Made by a program: the position numbers and the translations under genes. From an uncultured Sphingomonas sp. (GTDB taxonomy: Bacteria > Pseudomonadota > Alphaproteobacteria > Sphingomonadales > Sphingomonadaceae), in contig NZ_CAKZHV010000025.1 in NCBI RefSeq assembly GCF_936927845.1, forward strand, positions 1-64,000: DNA of 64,000 nt, in the 5' to 3' direction. Within the stretch, counting starts at the first letter, position 1; every line of letters starts with the position of its first letter. Under the pieces are notes generated by a model. The model worked only from the letters and a program-made list of their open reading frames with translations. It did not search any database and had not been told where the DNA came from. Shown piece after piece: positions 45,303-53,374 of this stretch.

Positions 45303-47309
45303 ATGTCCGACACCTTGCTCAAGACCATCTTCGGCCGGCTGACGCTGGAGAGCTTCCCGATCCACGAGCCGATCATCCTCGGCACGTTCATCGCGGTGAT
45401 GCTGGGTGGCATCGCGCTCGTCGGCGCGATCACCTATTTTAAGCTGTGGAAGTGGCTGTGGACCGAGTGGTTCACCAGCGTCGACCACAAGAAGGTCGGG
45501 ATCATGTACATGATCCTGGGCACGGTCATGCTGCTGCGCGGTTTCTCCGACGCGATCATGATGCGGGCGCAGCAGGCGATGGCGTTTGGCGCGAATGAAG
45601 GCTATCTGAACGCGCACCATTATGATCAGGTGTTCACCGCGCACGGTGTCATCATGATCTTCTTCGTGGCGATGCCGTTCGTGACGGGCATCATGAACTA
45701 TGTCGTGCCGCTGCAGATCGGCGCGCGCGACGTCAGCTTTCCGTTCCTGAACAACTTCAGCTTCTGGATGACGGCAGCGGGTGCGGTGATCGTGATGGCC
45801 AGCCTGTTCGTCGGCGAGTTCGCGCGTACCGGTTGGCTGGCGATGGCGCCATTGTCGGGGCTCGACTATTCACCCGATGTCGGCGTCGATTACTACGTCT
45901 GGGCGCTGCAGATCGCGGGCGTGGGGACGTTGTTATCGGGCGTCAACCTGATCGCGACCATCGTGAAGATGCGCGCGCCGGGCATGACGATGTTTAAGAT
46001 GCCGATCTTCACCTGGTCGGCGCTCGTCACCAACGTGCTGATCGTCGCTGCCTTCCCGGTGCTGACCGCGGTGCTGGCGATGCTCAGCCTCGACCGTTAT
46101 GTCGGCACGCACTTCTTCACGAACACCGGTGGCGGAAACCCGATGATGTACGTGAACATGATCTGGATCTGGGGCCACCCGGAAGTGTACATCCTGATCC
46201 TGCCGGCGTTCGGCGTGTTCAGCGAGGTGACCTCGACCTTTTGCGGCAAGCGGCTGTTCGGCTATACGTCGATGGTCTACGCGTTGCTGGTCATCTGCAT
46301 TCTCGCCTATCTCGTCTGGTTGCACCACTTCTTCACGATGGGCTCGGGCGCGAGCGTCAACAGCTTCTTCGGCATCACGACGATGATCATTTCGATCCCG
46401 ACGGGCGCGAAGATCTTCAACTGGCTGTTCACCATGTACAAGGGCCGCATCCGGTTCGAGTTGCCGATGATGTGGACGGTGGCGTTCATGCTCACCTTCG
46501 TCATCGGTGGCATGACGGGCGTGCTGCTCGCGGTGCCGCCCGCGGACTTCCAGCTTCACAACTCGCTGTTCCTGGTCGCGCACTTCCACAACGTGATCAT
46601 TGGCGGCGTGCTGTTCGGCATGTTCGCGGCGATCAATTATTGGTTCCCCAAGGCGTTCGGCTTCAAGCTCGATCCGTGGTGGGGCAAGGTCAGCTTCTGG
46701 TCGTGGGTGGTCGGCTTCTGGGTCGCATTCACCCCGCTCTACGTGCTCGGCCTGATGGGTGTGACGCGTCGCCTGCGGCACTTCGACGATCCGAGCCTGC
46801 AAATCTGGTTCATCATCGCTGCGGTCGGTGTTGCGATGATCGCGGTTGGCATCGCCGCCTTCCTGATCCAGATCTACGTCAGCTTCCGCGATCGCGAACG
46901 GCTGCGCGACTGGACCGGCGATCCGTGGGACGGCCGCTCGCTCGAGTGGGCGACCTCGTCGCCGCCGCCGGCGTACAACTTCGCCTTCACTCCCGTGATC
47001 CACGACCTGGATGCCTATTACGACATGAAGACGCGTAACGCCGAGCGTCCGCTGACGGGCTTCCGCGACATCCACATGCCCAAGAACACCGGAACGGGCA
47101 TCATCCTGGGTGGCTTGTCGGTGGCGTTTGGCCTGTCGATGATCTGGTACATGTGGTGGCTGTCGGCGCTGAGCTTCGCAGGGATCCTGGCCGTGTCGAT
47201 CTTCCACACCTTCAACTACGACCGCGACTTCCACATCCACGCGGATGAGGTGGAGCGGACCGAGGAGGAGCGCACGCGCATCCTCGCCAATGCAGCCGCG
47301 GGGGCCTGA
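45303..47309 (+). CDS. cyoB: cytochrome bo(3) ubiquinol oxidase subunit I
   Basis: A 668-residue heme-copper oxidase subunit with about 15 helices. 'WIWGHPEVYILILPAFGVFSEV' near 284 carries the CuB His and the Tyr-His crosslink pair; 'HHFFTMG' near 341 the two further CuB His; 'HFHNVIIGG' near 424 the heme His pair. It reduces O2 to water and pumps protons while oxidising ubiquinol. Starts 6 nt after cyoA. Confidence 0.97.
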   Translation: MSDTLLKTIFGRLTLESFPIHEPIILGTFIAVMLGGIALVGAITYFKLWKWLWTEWFTSVDHKKVGIMYMILGTVMLLRGFSDAIMMRAQQAMAFGANEGYLNAHHYDQVFTAHGVIMIFFVAMPFVTGIMNYVVPLQIGARDVSFPFLNNFSFWMTAAGAVIVMASLFVGEFARTGWLAMAPLSGLDYSPDVGVDYYVWALQIAGVGTLLSGVNLIATIVKMRAPGMTMFKMPIFTWSALVTNVLIVAAFPVLTAVLAMLSLDRYVGTHFFTNTGGGNPMMYVNMIWIWGHPEVYILILPAFGVFSEVTSTFCGKRLFGYTSMVYALLVICILAYLVWLHHFFTMGSGASVNSFFGITTMIISIPTGAKIFNWLFTMYKGRIRFELPMMWTVAFMLTFVIGGMTGVLLAVPPADFQLHNSLFLVAHFHNVIIGGVLFGMFAAINYWFPKAFGFKLDPWWGKVSFWSWVVGFWVAFTPLYVLGLMGVTRRLRHFDDPSLQIWFIIAAVGVAMIAVGIAAFLIQIYVSFRDRERLRDWTGDPWDGRSLEWATSSPPPAYNFAFTPVIHDLDAYYDMKTRNAERPLTGFRDIHMPKNTGTGIILGGLSVAFGLSMIWYMWWLSALSFAGILAVSIFHTFNYDRDFHIHADEVERTEEERTRILANAAAGA

Positions 47310-47312
47310 GGC

Positions 47313-47948
47313 ATGACCAGCACGACGATCGTGCCCCCCGGCGCACAAGGCGCGGTGACGTTCTACGACACCGATCCGCACGAACATCCGCCCGGCCAGA
47401 GCACCATGCTCGGTTTCTGGCTGTACCTGATGAGCGATTGCCTCATCTTCGCGATGCTGTTCGCGGCATGGGGCGTCTATGGTGCCAGCTACGCCGGCGG
47501 CCCGCGCCCGTCCGAGCTGTTCGAGCTGCCGCTCGTCGCGCTCAACACCGCGATGCTGCTGTTCTCTTCGATCACCTATGGCTTCGCGATGCTGGCGGCG
47601 GACGAGAAGAAACAGGGCGCGACGCTCGGCTGGCTCGCCATCACGGGCGTGTTCGGCCTCTGCTTCCTGGGCATCGAGCTGTACGAATTCTCGAACCTGA
47701 TCGCCGAGGGCGCAGGGCCATGGCGGTCGGCGTTCCTGTCGTCGTTCTTCACCCTGGTGGGCACGCACGGCCTGCACGTCACTTTCGGCATCATCTGGCT
47801 GGTCACGCTGATGGTGCAGGTATCGCGCAAGGGATTAATTGACGCGAACATGCGGCGGCTCCAGTGCCTATCACTGTTCTGGCACTTCCTTGACGTCATC
47901 TGGATCGGCGTCTTCACCTTTGTCTATCTTCTGGGAGTGCTGCGATGA
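47313..47948 (+). CDS. cyoC: cytochrome bo(3) ubiquinol oxidase subunit III
   Basis: A 211-residue subunit with five helices: 'LGFWLYLMSDCLIFAMLFAAW' near 38, 'LTSSITYGFAML'-like region near 85, and 'FHGTHGLHVTFGIIWLV'-like 'GTHGLHVTFGIIW' near 150. Stabilises subunit I. It starts 4 nt after cyoB and overlaps cyoD by 4 nt (ATGA). Confidence 0.95.
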   Translation: MTSTTIVPPGAQGAVTFYDTDPHEHPPGQSTMLGFWLYLMSDCLIFAMLFAAWGVYGASYAGGPRPSELFELPLVALNTAMLLFSSITYGFAMLAADEKKQGATLGWLAITGVFGLCFLGIELYEFSNLIAEGAGPWRSAFLSSFFTLVGTHGLHVTFGIIWLVTLMVQVSRKGLIDANMRRLQCLSLFWHFLDVIWIGVFTFVYLLGVLR

Positions 47949-48376
47949 GCGCGCCGACCAACCAGCATCAGGCGGTCGACATGGAACGCCACGCGCACGA
48001 CCGCGGCACCAGCGACCATGTCGACGGCGGTGCGGCGCATGGCTCGCGCGGCAGCTACGTCACCGGGTTCGTGCTGTCGGTGATCCTGACCGCGATACCG
48101 TTCGGGCTCGTCATGTCGGGGGCGGTCAGCGACAAGTCGGTGGTGGCGGGCATCTGCATGGTGCTCGCGATCGTGCAGATCGTCGTTCACATGATCTACT
48201 TCCTCCACATGAACCGCAAGTCGGAGAGCGGCTGGACGCTGATGTCGCTGATCTTCACGATCATCATCGTCGTGATCGCGCTGACGGGTTCGCTGTGGGT
48301 CATGTTCCACATGAACCAGAACATGATGCCGCCGATGAACCCGACTTCGGCGGCGGAGATGTCGGACCAGATGTGA
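47945..48376 (+). CDS. cyoD: cytochrome bo(3) ubiquinol oxidase subunit IV
   Basis: A 143-residue subunit with three helices ('GSYVTGFVLSVILTAIPFGLV' near 34, 'VVAGICMVLAIVQIVVHMIYFLHM' near 66 and a last one near 100) and a His-rich cytoplasmic start. 'IVHMIYFLHMN' is a family hallmark. The 40-residue N-terminal His/Asp stretch is longer than in E. coli. The stop overlaps the SURF1 start as GTGA. Confidence 0.92.
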   Translation: MSAPTNQHQAVDMERHAHDRGTSDHVDGGAAHGSRGSYVTGFVLSVILTAIPFGLVMSGAVSDKSVVAGICMVLAIVQIVVHMIYFLHMNRKSESGWTLMSLIFTIIIVVIALTGSLWVMFHMNQNMMPPMNPTSAAEMSDQM

Positions 48377-49065
48377 GCTTGGCGCGCGTCCGCGTTCTGC
48401 CGCTCGCGCTCGGCGCCGCTGCAATCGCGGTGCTGATCGCGCTGGGTGTGTGGCAGGTCGAACGACGCGCGTGGAAGCTGAACCTCATCGCCCAGGTCGA
48501 GCGCCGCCTTGCCGCCGCGCCGGTCGCAGCCCCTGCCCCCAACCGATGGCAGGCAATCGGCAAGGACGACGCCTACACCCGCATCGTTGCGACCGGGCGT
48601 TATCGCAGCAACGCCGATACCTACACGCAGGCATCGACCGATCTAGGCGCCGGTTACTGGGTCATCACCCCGCTCGACACCGGTAGCTGGACGGTGCTGG
48701 TCAACCGCGGCTTCGTGCCACCGCGGGAGCGTGGCCGCCATCCCGCTCCGGCGGGTGAGCAGCGCGTCACCGGCCTGTTACGCGTAACCGAGCCGAACGG
48801 CGGCTTCCTGCGCCGCAACGATCCCGCCGCCGACCGCTGGTACTCGCGCGATGTCGCCGCCATCGCCGCCAAGCGCGGATCGCCCCGCGTTGCGCCGTAT
48901 TTCATCGACGCCGATGCGAGCGGTGCCACCTGGCCGCGCGGCGGGTTGACGGTGGTTCGCTTCCCCAACAACCACCTCGTTTACGCACTCACCTGGTTCG
49001 GCCTCGCGGCGATGGTCGCCTTCCTGCTCGCGCGCTCGCTGCGCGCCGAGAAGGACGAGCGCTGA
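48373..49065 (+). CDS. SURF1 family oxidase assembly protein
   Basis: A 230-residue protein from GTG 48373: one N-terminal helix (about 8-25, ending 'LGVWQVERRAWK'), a periplasmic domain with 'PNRWQAIG' and 'YWVITPLDTG', and a second helix near 210. 'LGVWQVERR' and 'VNRGFVP' are SURF1 signatures. SURF1 helps heme a or o insertion into oxidase subunit I. No cyoE is in this operon, so heme O synthase must lie elsewhere. Stop overlaps the next start (TGATG). Confidence 0.9.
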   Translation: MSLARVRVLPLALGAAAIAVLIALGVWQVERRAWKLNLIAQVERRLAAAPVAAPAPNRWQAIGKDDAYTRIVATGRYRSNADTYTQASTDLGAGYWVITPLDTGSWTVLVNRGFVPPRERGRHPAPAGEQRVTGLLRVTEPNGGFLRRNDPAADRWYSRDVAAIAAKRGSPRVAPYFIDADASGATWPRGGLTVVRFPNNHLVYALTWFGLAAMVAFLLARSLRAEKDER

Positions 49066-50366
49066 TGCCGGCGCTGTCGCCCCGCGGCGCGGCACTCGAC
49101 ACCAGTCCCGACGACGCGCTGCGGCGCAACTTCATGCTGCTGGTACAGCTGCGCTGGCTGGCTGTCGGCGGGCAGGTCGCGACGATCATGGCGGTACGCT
49201 ACCTGCTCGAGATCCCGCTGCCGGTGCACACGATGTTGATGACGGCGATGCTGCTCGTCGTCCTCAACCTGCTGGTGCTGATCGCTGAGCGGCGCCACAC
49301 CCCGACCAACCTGCAATTGCTCGCCGGGCTGATCGTCGACGTCGCTTGCCTGACCCTGCAATTATTCCTGAGCGGTGGCGCGACCAACCCGTTCGTCACG
49401 CTGTTCCTGCTCCAGGTCGTGCTCGGCGCCGTCCTGCTGGAGGCGTGGTCGAGTTGGCTGCTCGTCGCGGTCACCAGCCTCGCCTTTGCCGCGCTGACGA
49501 TCATCTTTCGTCCGGTGCCGCTGCCGGGTTTCTACGCCAGCCACCTGTCGCCACCGTATCTGTTCGCGTCGTGGTTCAACTTCACGCTTGCCGCGGTGCT
49601 TCTGGTCGCGTTCGTCACCCGCATCGCGCACAATCTGCGCGACCGCGACGCCCGGCTGGCGCGGCTGCGGCAGCGCGCGGTCGAGGAGGAGCATATCGTC
49701 CGCATGGGCCTGCTCGCCAGCGGCGCCGCGCACGAACTCGGCACCCCGCTGGCTTCATTGTCGGTCGCGCTCGGCGACTGGACGCGCGAGCCCGCGGTTC
49801 GCGCCGATCCCGCGCTCGCCACCGAGGTCGAGGACATGCGGGTCGAGGTCGCGCGCTGCAAGGACATCCTGGCCGGCATCCTTTTTGCGGCGGGCGAGGT
49901 GACCGGGGAAGCGCCCGCGCGCACCGGCCTTCGCCGCTTCGTGCGGGAAATCGTCACCGGCTGGAGCGGACCCGTCGCGATCACGCTCGACGACCAACTT
50001 GGGCAGGACGCGGTCATCGTCGCCGATCGCGCACTCGCCCAGGCGCTGATCAACCTGCTCGACAATGCCGCGGAGGCGGGCGCTGCGCGCGTCCACGTCA
50101 CCGTGCAGCGAACCGACGACGTGCTGATCCTGCGCGTCCGCGACGACGGCCACGGCTTTCCGCCCTCGATTGTCGGCAACATCGGGAAGCCGTATCAGAG
50201 CAGCAAGGATCGCCGCGGCGCCGGGCTGGGCCTGTTCCTGTCCACCAACGTGCTCCGCACGCTCGGTGGAACGCTGGACGCGCGCAACCTGTTGAATGGC
50301 GGGGCGGAGGTGACGTTGCGACTGCCGATTGCCGCCCTGTTGGTCGACGAGGAGGAGCCCGCGTGA
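49065..50366 (+). CDS. regB: RegB/PrrB-type redox sensor histidine kinase
   Basis: A 433-residue kinase: six helices (about 25-185) including the quinone-binding GGATNPF motif near 105, then HisKA with ASGAAHELGTPLAS near 223 and an ATPase domain (LLDNAAEAG, DGHGF, GAGLGLFLS). Cys in VARCKDIL near 266 lies where RegB has its redox Cys265. It senses quinone pool or redox state. It follows the cyo-SURF1 genes by one base overlap and precedes its regulator. Confidence 0.92.
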   Translation: MPALSPRGAALDTSPDDALRRNFMLLVQLRWLAVGGQVATIMAVRYLLEIPLPVHTMLMTAMLLVVLNLLVLIAERRHTPTNLQLLAGLIVDVACLTLQLFLSGGATNPFVTLFLLQVVLGAVLLEAWSSWLLVAVTSLAFAALTIIFRPVPLPGFYASHLSPPYLFASWFNFTLAAVLLVAFVTRIAHNLRDRDARLARLRQRAVEEEHIVRMGLLASGAAHELGTPLASLSVALGDWTREPAVRADPALATEVEDMRVEVARCKDILAGILFAAGEVTGEAPARTGLRRFVREIVTGWSGPVAITLDDQLGQDAVIVADRALAQALINLLDNAAEAGAARVHVTVQRTDDVLILRVRDDGHGFPPSIVGNIGKPYQSSKDRRGAGLGLFLSTNVLRTLGGTLDARNLLNGGAEVTLRLPIAALLVDEEEPA

Positions 50367-50893
50367 GCCAGCCGCGGCTGCTGATCATCGAGGACGACAC
50401 CGTATTTGCCCGCACGCTGGCGCGCTCGTTCGAGCGCCGCGGCTACCGTGTCGAGGTGCTGAACGGGCCCGAACGGCTGGACGAGGTAGCCGACGCGCTC
50501 AAACCCGATCACGCGGTCGTCGACCTGCGGCTCGCCGGTGCGTCCGGGCTCGTTTGTGTCGAGCGGTTGCACCAGCGGGACGCCACGACGCGGATCGTCG
50601 TGCTGACCGGCTTCGCGAGCATCGCGACCGCGGTCGAGGCGATCAAGCTGGGTGCGACCAATTACCTGACGAAGCCCGCCAACACCGACGACATCGAGGC
50701 CGCGTTCGCGCGCACCGAAGGGGACGCGCAGGCCGATCTGTCCACGCGCCCCACGTCGATCAAAACGCTGGAATGGGAGCATATCCACCAGACGCTGGCG
50801 GACACCGGCTTCAACATCTCGGAGGCCGCGCGCCGTTTGGGCCTGCACCGGCGCACGCTCGCGCGCAAACTCGACAAACGTCACATGCCGTGA
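50363..50893 (+). CDS. regA: RegA/PrrA-type response regulator
   Basis: A 176-residue protein from GTG 50363: receiver domain (phosphoacceptor D54, acidic pair D11/D12, K near 105) and a C-terminal Fis-type HTH 'NISEAARRLGLHRRTLARKL', which is the RegA hallmark. The linker is longer than in Rhodobacter RegA. Coupled to regB by GTGA. It likely controls respiration, probably cyo itself. Confidence 0.93.
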   Translation: MSQPRLLIIEDDTVFARTLARSFERRGYRVEVLNGPERLDEVADALKPDHAVVDLRLAGASGLVCVERLHQRDATTRIVVLTGFASIATAVEAIKLGATNYLTKPANTDDIEAAFARTEGDAQADLSTRPTSIKTLEWEHIHQTLADTGFNISEAARRLGLHRRTLARKLDKRHMP

Positions 50894-50971
50894 AGCGGCG
50901 CTAACCTGCGTCATCACGCGAAGCCGTCCCCGCGCCTATGTCGGCGATCCCAGCAAAACAGAGAGGCAGGC

Positions 50972-51547
50972 GTGGCGAACAAGGCGGCATTGCTCATTAT
51001 CGACATGCTCAACCGCTTCGATTTCGAGGATGCGCGACCGCTCGTTGAGGCCGCGCACCGCGCCGCCGACGCGGTGGCAGCGCTGCGCGATCAGGCGCGC
51101 ACGGCCGAGGTGCCCGTGATCTACGTCAACGACAATTACGGCCAGTGGCAGTCGACGCCCGAGCAATTGATCGACGAACTGGTCGGCGACAATCCCGAGG
51201 GCGGCGAGATCGCACGGCGGCTCGCGCCCGCCGAGCAGGATTATTTTGTCATCAAGCCCGAGTTTTCAGGCTTTTACGCGACGAACTTGCCGGCAATCCT
51301 GCCGCGGCTAGGAGTATCGCGCCTGATCCTGACCGGGGTCGCGGCCGACATCTGCGTCCTGTTCACCGCCGCCGACGCGCACATGCGCGAATATGACCTA
51401 TGGGTTCCGAGCGACGCGGTGGCGGGCGTCACGCCCGAGCGCACCGCCTGGGCGATCGACATCATGCGCGACACGTTGAGCGCGGCGGTTGAGCCGACGG
51501 GCGACCTGTCACTCGCCGAGTGGATCGCGCGCGGCGGCGGCGAATAG
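50972..51547 (+). CDS. isochorismatase-family cysteine hydrolase
   Basis: A 191-residue protein from GTG 50972: catalytic triad D11 (LLIIDMLNRF), K94 ('VIKPEFSGFYATNL') and C127 region ('GVAADICVLFTAADA'). Such enzymes cleave amides of nicotinamide, N-carbamoyl or isochorismate substrates. 'GVAADICV' is the family signature. Monocistronic. Substrate not predicted. Confidence 0.9.
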   Translation: MANKAALLIIDMLNRFDFEDARPLVEAAHRAADAVAALRDQARTAEVPVIYVNDNYGQWQSTPEQLIDELVGDNPEGGEIARRLAPAEQDYFVIKPEFSGFYATNLPAILPRLGVSRLILTGVAADICVLFTAADAHMREYDLWVPSDAVAGVTPERTAWAIDIMRDTLSAAVEPTGDLSLAEWIARGGGE

Positions 51548-51658
51548 CAGCCGCTTTCAAACGCAGCCGACCAGCCATCCTTTTGCGCGGCTCGCGTCCA
51601 CGCTGGACGAGCGCGCATCGCGTGGTTACGCTCGCGTTAACCCTGTCCGGCTGCGAGC

Positions 51659-52789
51659 ATGATCACCGATCCCTGGTTCCTTCTCGCCGTCGCCGCCAGC
51701 TTCACCGGCTACGCCATCTATCTGGCAGGTCTGCAGCGCCGACTGGTCGAGCCCAACCGCGCGTCGTGGCTGATCTGGAGCAGCGCGACATTGGTGGAGG
51801 CGTTCACCTATGCCGCGGTCAATCCGGGCACGCCGCAGTCGATCGTGTTCCTGTTCTCGGCCGCGGCGTGCGTGACGATCGCGGTCGCGCTGTGGCGGCG
51901 CTCGCGCTGGGCAGCCCCCGACATGCTGGAGGGCGTCTGCATGGGATCGTCGCTCGCCGCGATCCTGCTGTGGCTAGTCTTTCGCGAGGCGTTCTGGGCA
52001 CACATGCTGGTCGTCGCGGTCGTGCCGGTCAGTTTCTGGCCGACGTGGCGCAGCGTCTGGGCTGACCGCGCACGCGAGCGATCGCCCGCCTGGGGTTTGT
52101 GGTCGATCGGTGACCTTGCCACGCTGATGCTGGCGGCGCGCACGGGCGGCCAGGGCATCGGCGAATATGGCTACATCCTGGTGGAGCTCGCCTGCCATGC
52201 CAGCGTGTGGTTCATGATCGGGCTAGGCACGGTCAATCCGCTGCGCTCGTTCGGCTGGCGCGAAGGGCGGCTGCGCGTGCTCGACGCTTACGCGCCCGCG
52301 ACCAACCCGTTTACGGTTGGACGCACGCATCTGGGCAAGGCGGTGTTCGCGGCTGAGGGTTTCCGCGCCGGCGAAGAAATCATCTCCTTCACCGGACCCC
52401 GCCTGCGCGCCGATCGCCTGCCCTCTCGCTTGAGCGGCACGGCCGATCGGTTCGTCCAGATTGCGCGTGACACCTACCTCGGCCCGTCGGGCGCGATCGA
52501 CGACCTGATCAATCATAGTTGCGCGCCGAACGCGGGCTTACGCTTCGATCGCGATGTCCCCGTCCTGGTCGCGCTCCGCGAGATCGCCGCGGGGGAAGAG
52601 ATCACCTGGGACTATTCCACCACACTCTCCGATCGCGACTGGCGCATGGCGTGCGCGTGCGGCGCGCCCGACTGCCGGGGCGTCATCACGGCATTCGACA
52701 CGCTGCCCGCCGACCGTCAGCGCTGGTACCTTTCTCAAGGAATCGTCGCACCGTATCTGTGCACGGCGCGAAGCAACGTCGCAGCATGA
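51659..52789 (+). CDS. integral-membrane SET-domain protein
   Basis: A 376-residue fusion. Residues 1-195 hold about six membrane helices (starting 'MITDPWFLLAVAASFTGYA'). Residues about 215-325 are a SET domain: 'VGRTHLGKAVFAAEGFRAGEE' as the first strand pair, NHSC at 285-288, 'GEEITWDYS' with the catalytic-type Tyr319, and a post-SET cluster C332-x-C334-x4-C339. All parts of an active lysine methyltransferase pattern are kept. Bacterial SET proteins are usually soluble; a membrane half is unusual. No histone partner is known here. Could methylate a membrane or secreted-facing protein on its cytoplasmic side. Confidence 0.8.
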   Translation: MITDPWFLLAVAASFTGYAIYLAGLQRRLVEPNRASWLIWSSATLVEAFTYAAVNPGTPQSIVFLFSAAACVTIAVALWRRSRWAAPDMLEGVCMGSSLAAILLWLVFREAFWAHMLVVAVVPVSFWPTWRSVWADRARERSPAWGLWSIGDLATLMLAARTGGQGIGEYGYILVELACHASVWFMIGLGTVNPLRSFGWREGRLRVLDAYAPATNPFTVGRTHLGKAVFAAEGFRAGEEIISFTGPRLRADRLPSRLSGTADRFVQIARDTYLGPSGAIDDLINHSCAPNAGLRFDRDVPVLVALREIAAGEEITWDYSTTLSDRDWRMACACGAPDCRGVITAFDTLPADRQRWYLSQGIVAPYLCTARSNVAA

Positions 52790-52989
52790 TCGGACATCAT
52801 CACTGACGTTTACAGACGTTTAGGCGACGCTGGACGGGAGTGATCAGTCGCCGAGCGCGGTACATCAATACGTACTAGTGCAACGACAATCGGGATATTC
52901 GCAGAACGATCGCGGGTTCGCGCTCGAGACTTCACGGCTCCGATCACGCGATCGCCGGGCGAGCGATGTCGACGGAGAGGATCCGCGTT
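52790..52989. other. 200-bp gap before a small lipoprotein
   Basis: No gene or strong hairpin. The distal half has AGGA 8 nt before the ATG at 52990 and likely the promoter of the lipoprotein gene. Confidence 0.3.
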
Positions 52990-53352
52990 ATGAATATTCG
53001 TTCTTTGCCCGGCATGATCGCAACGACCGGCGCGCTGTCAGCGACATTGGGCCTCGTGGCCTGCGTCAATCCCTCGGCGAAGATCGCGGGCTCGCTCGAA
53101 GGTTATGGTTTTCAGCCGGCGCAGTCGCAGTGCGTCGGTGATCGGTTGGAGGCGAACCTGTCGCTCGGCCAATTGCAGCAGCTCGGCCGCGCCGCGCGTG
53201 GCGCGCGCGAAGGCGATACGACGCCCGGTCGCCTGACCGCGAGCGACTTCGTCCGCGTCGCCGGTCAGGTAAAGGACCCCAAGGTGGCGCTCGAAGTCGG
53301 CAAGGCGGCCGCCGGCTGCGGCATCCTGACCGACCCCGCCTCACCGCTCTGA
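52990..53352 (+). CDS. small lipoprotein
   Basis: A 120-residue lipoprotein: signal MNIRSLPGMIATTGALSATL with lipobox LVAC near residue 25. The mature part has two further Cys ('QSQCVGDRL' and 'AAGCGILTDP') which may form a disulfide, and an amphipathic helix 'LSLGQLQQLGRAARGAR'. ATG 52990 is preferred to 52966 because AGGA lies 8 nt upstream. Function unknown. Confidence 0.7.
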   Translation: MNIRSLPGMIATTGALSATLGLVACVNPSAKIAGSLEGYGFQPAQSQCVGDRLEANLSLGQLQQLGRAARGAREGDTTPGRLTASDFVRVAGQVKDPKVALEVGKAAAGCGILTDPASPL

Positions 53353-53374
53353 TCTCCCGACCTACGTCGCGCGA

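Noticed and set aside
45933..47777. Long open frame antisense to cyoB and cyoC
   Set aside because: High-GC shadow; opposite genes are certain and the peptide is a repetitive Arg/His/Asp mix.
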